Below, one piece after another: positions 5,815 to 6,417 of a stretch of DNA of 6,417 nucleotides. Below the pieces are notes generated by a model, which ran no database searches, had not been told where the DNA came from, and saw only the letters and a program-made list of their open reading frames with translations. This DNA is from an uncultured Porphyromonadaceae bacterium. GTDB taxonomy: Bacteria > Bacteroidota > Bacteroidia > Bacteroidales > Muribaculaceae. Positions within the stretch are counted from its first letter, which is position 1, and each line of letters starts with the position of its first letter. The stretch spans positions 1-6,417 of the forward strand of contig CAMWZE010000093.1 of assembly GCA_947178685.1 (NCBI GenBank). The letters are read 5' to 3'. Position numbers and translations under genes: made by a program.

Positions 5815-5878
5815 CCCTAAATGGGTGAATGGATATCCGGGTGAATGGGTATATACCCATACAGCCGTTTACCCAAAT
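5815..5878. repeat. Cluster of GGGTRAAY motifs and palindromes (operator-like)
   Basis: GGGTGAAT occurs at 5823-5830 and 5839-5846. The 8-bp palindrome GGATATCC (5831-5838) fills the gap, and the 16-bp palindrome ATGGGTATATACCCAT (5845-5860) overlaps the second copy. A degenerate inverted copy, GTTTACCC (reverse complement GGGTAAAC), lies at 5867-5874. The cluster is downstream of the minus-strand promoter at 5932-5964 and so within the presumed leader of the HTH gene. Such density suggests binding by a multimeric regulator; iterons are a less likely reading because no replication gene is seen. Confidence 0.5.
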
Positions 5879-5931
5879 AGATGTTTATACATTTTGGTAT
5901 ATGCATAATCCTTTCCCCAATTAGGTCGATG

Positions 5932-5964
5932 CAAAATTAGTTTTTCGGCTACTTACTCTCCAAA
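5932..5964 (-). promoter_or_regulatory. Bacteroidetes-type promoter toward the HTH gene
   Basis: On the minus strand TTTG (5961-5964) is followed after 21 bases by TAATTTTG (5932-5939), an essentially perfect match to the Bacteroidetes TTTG-N19-21-TAnnTTTG pattern. Transcription would start near 5925-5929 and run left into the HTH gene. The phased GTCC repeats begin 15 bases upstream of the -33 box. Confidence 0.6.
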
Positions 5965-5978
5965 TTTTTTCAACCTAT

Positions 5979-6025
5979 GTCCGCGTTTGTCCGTAAAGGG
6001 TCCGGTTTAGTCCTATAATTGTCCG
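5979..6025. repeat. Five GTCC repeats in 10/11/10/11-base phase
   Basis: GTCC starts at 5979, 5989, 6000, 6010 and 6021, four of the five copies reading GTCCG. The intervals 10, 11, 10, 11 average one helical turn of B-DNA, so all copies face the same side of the helix. They lie directly upstream of the minus-strand promoter, which suggests cooperative binding of an activator, a nucleoid-type protein or arm-site binding by a recombinase. Confidence 0.6.
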
Positions 6026-6113
6026 CCTTATCGTACAAAAGTCAGCAACTATTCTATCAAAAAAATTGCAGGTCGACAATTCTAAAGATGCTCATCGGGA
6101 TGGTCTCCGTATC

Positions 6114-6203
6114 GTTGTCACACGACAACAGCAAGGTGTCTTTTCAGGTACCTGAAAAGGTTTCGGAGTACTCGGCCGTACCAACGAAACTTCCTTGCTG
6201 TTG
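6114..6203. repeat. Nested inverted repeats forming a three-way junction or cruciform
   Basis: An 11-bp perfect stem (CAACAGCAAGG 6126-6136 with CCTTGCTGTTG 6193-6203) encloses two further stem elements. One is the 20-bp perfect palindrome CTTTTCAGGTACCTGAAAAG (6140-6159). The other is a hairpin with GTTTCG (6160-6165) pairing to CGAAAC (6185-6190) and an inner GTAC/GTAC helix (6168-6171 with 6178-6181). A competing hairpin GTTGTC-ACAC-GACAAC (6114-6129) shares bases 6126-6129 with the outer stem, so the two cannot form together. Outer stem and arms are perfect Watson-Crick on both strands, so DNA (cruciform, transfer or recombination site) and RNA readings are both open. Confidence 0.65.
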
Positions 6204-6209
6204 AGGTTC

Positions 6210-6234
6210 GGGAGCACTCCAGAGTCATGCTCCC
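6210..6234. repeat. 7-bp hairpin following the three-way junction
   Basis: GGGAGCA (6210-6216) and TGCTCCC (6228-6234) are perfect inverted copies around an 11-base loop, seven bases after the preceding structure. No T-run follows, so it does not look like a terminator. Confidence 0.45.
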
Positions 6235-6310
6235 CGCTATATGCTGCTGCAGGCATTAGTTTAGATGCTACCGCAGGTCAGAATCCTCAGATTAAATCTT
6301 CAGGCATAAA

Positions 6311-6399
6311 GGAATAGTTTAACCTTTCCACTTGTGCGGTTAAGGTCTGTGGAAGCAAACGAGCATACACTTTCTCATTAATGTAAGTTGAACTATTCC
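6311..6399 (+). repeat. Long-range inverted repeat with inner stem, probably RNA
   Basis: GGAATAGTTTAAC (6311-6323) and GTTGAACTATTCC (6387-6399) are 13-base inverted arms differing at one position. On plus-strand RNA that position is a U-G pair and the stem is unbroken; on the minus strand it is an A-C mismatch. Inside, TTCCAC (6326-6331) pairs with GTGGAA (6349-6354). The wobble asymmetry favours plus-strand RNA, perhaps a leader of a gene beyond the right edge. Confidence 0.45.
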
Positions 6400-6417
6400 C
6401 GAGGAGACGACTAACAA

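Larger units (their letters stand above)
6026..6417. other. Right-hand non-coding region rich in folded elements
   Basis: I see no credible gene in these 392 bases. The only sizeable open frame (6019-6204, plus) runs through the nested inverted repeats and lacks any family pattern. The stretch contains the structured elements at 6114-6203, 6210-6234 and 6311-6399 and no convincing Bacteroidetes promoter on the plus strand. It may be the leader of a gene beyond the window edge, a non-coding RNA, or a site for recombination or DNA transfer. Confidence 0.5.

Noticed and set aside
6114..6203. Integron attC site
   Set aside because: The GTTRRRY/RYYYAAC core sites and the characteristic attC spacer layout are not found, and no integron integrase is visible.
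6019..6204. Plus-strand open frame of 61 codons
   Set aside because: It runs through the nested inverted repeats, has no recognisable domain and starts without a promoter or plausible leader.

Overview
The window looks like an accessory stretch of a Bacteroidales (gut Bacteroidetes) chromosome or integrated element. Three things point there: moderately AT-rich DNA; candidate promoters of the Bacteroidetes type (TTG or TTTG, about 20 bases, then TAnnTTTG) in place of the sigma-70 boxes; and protein families common in that order (RhuM-type protein, CsgG-like envelope proteins, small winged-helix DNA-binding protein). Genus cannot be fixed from the sequence.

Layout. 1-273: non-coding, with a likely terminator for the next gene. 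274-1143 (minus): RhuM-family DNA-binding protein with a PLD-like C-terminal half. 1144-1251: divergent promoter region. 1252-1566 (plus): a transcribed, highly structured non-coding stretch that starts just after a good promoter and ends in a long bulged hairpin followed by six T. 1622-5285 (plus): a compact five-gene operon, every product with an N-terminal signal sequence. Three consecutive junctions are ATGA overlaps and the fourth has a 1-base gap. 5312-5354: perfect 12-bp inverted repeat between convergent genes. 5357-5644 (minus): small helix-turn-helix protein. 5645-6417: about 770 bases with no credible gene but dense in repeats, operator-like palindromes, a minus-strand promoter, helically phased GTCC repeats and folded elements.

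How the genes may work together. The operon encodes, in order: a small secreted helical protein with two close cysteines; a CsgG-family protein with a FlgT-like C-terminal part; a small LPP20/FlgT-N-like protein; a two-domain secreted protein (possibly DUF6175); and a secreted protein with TPR-like helices and a charged coiled coil. This suggests an envelope or outer-membrane complex built around a CsgG-like component. The curli partners CsgA, B, E and F are absent, so amyloid export should not be assumed. I see no second promoter between the structured RNA and the first operon gene, so the RNA may be an attenuating leader. The flanking RhuM gene, the HTH gene and the repeat-rich right end fit a mobile or genomic-island setting, but no integrase, relaxase or transposase is visible.
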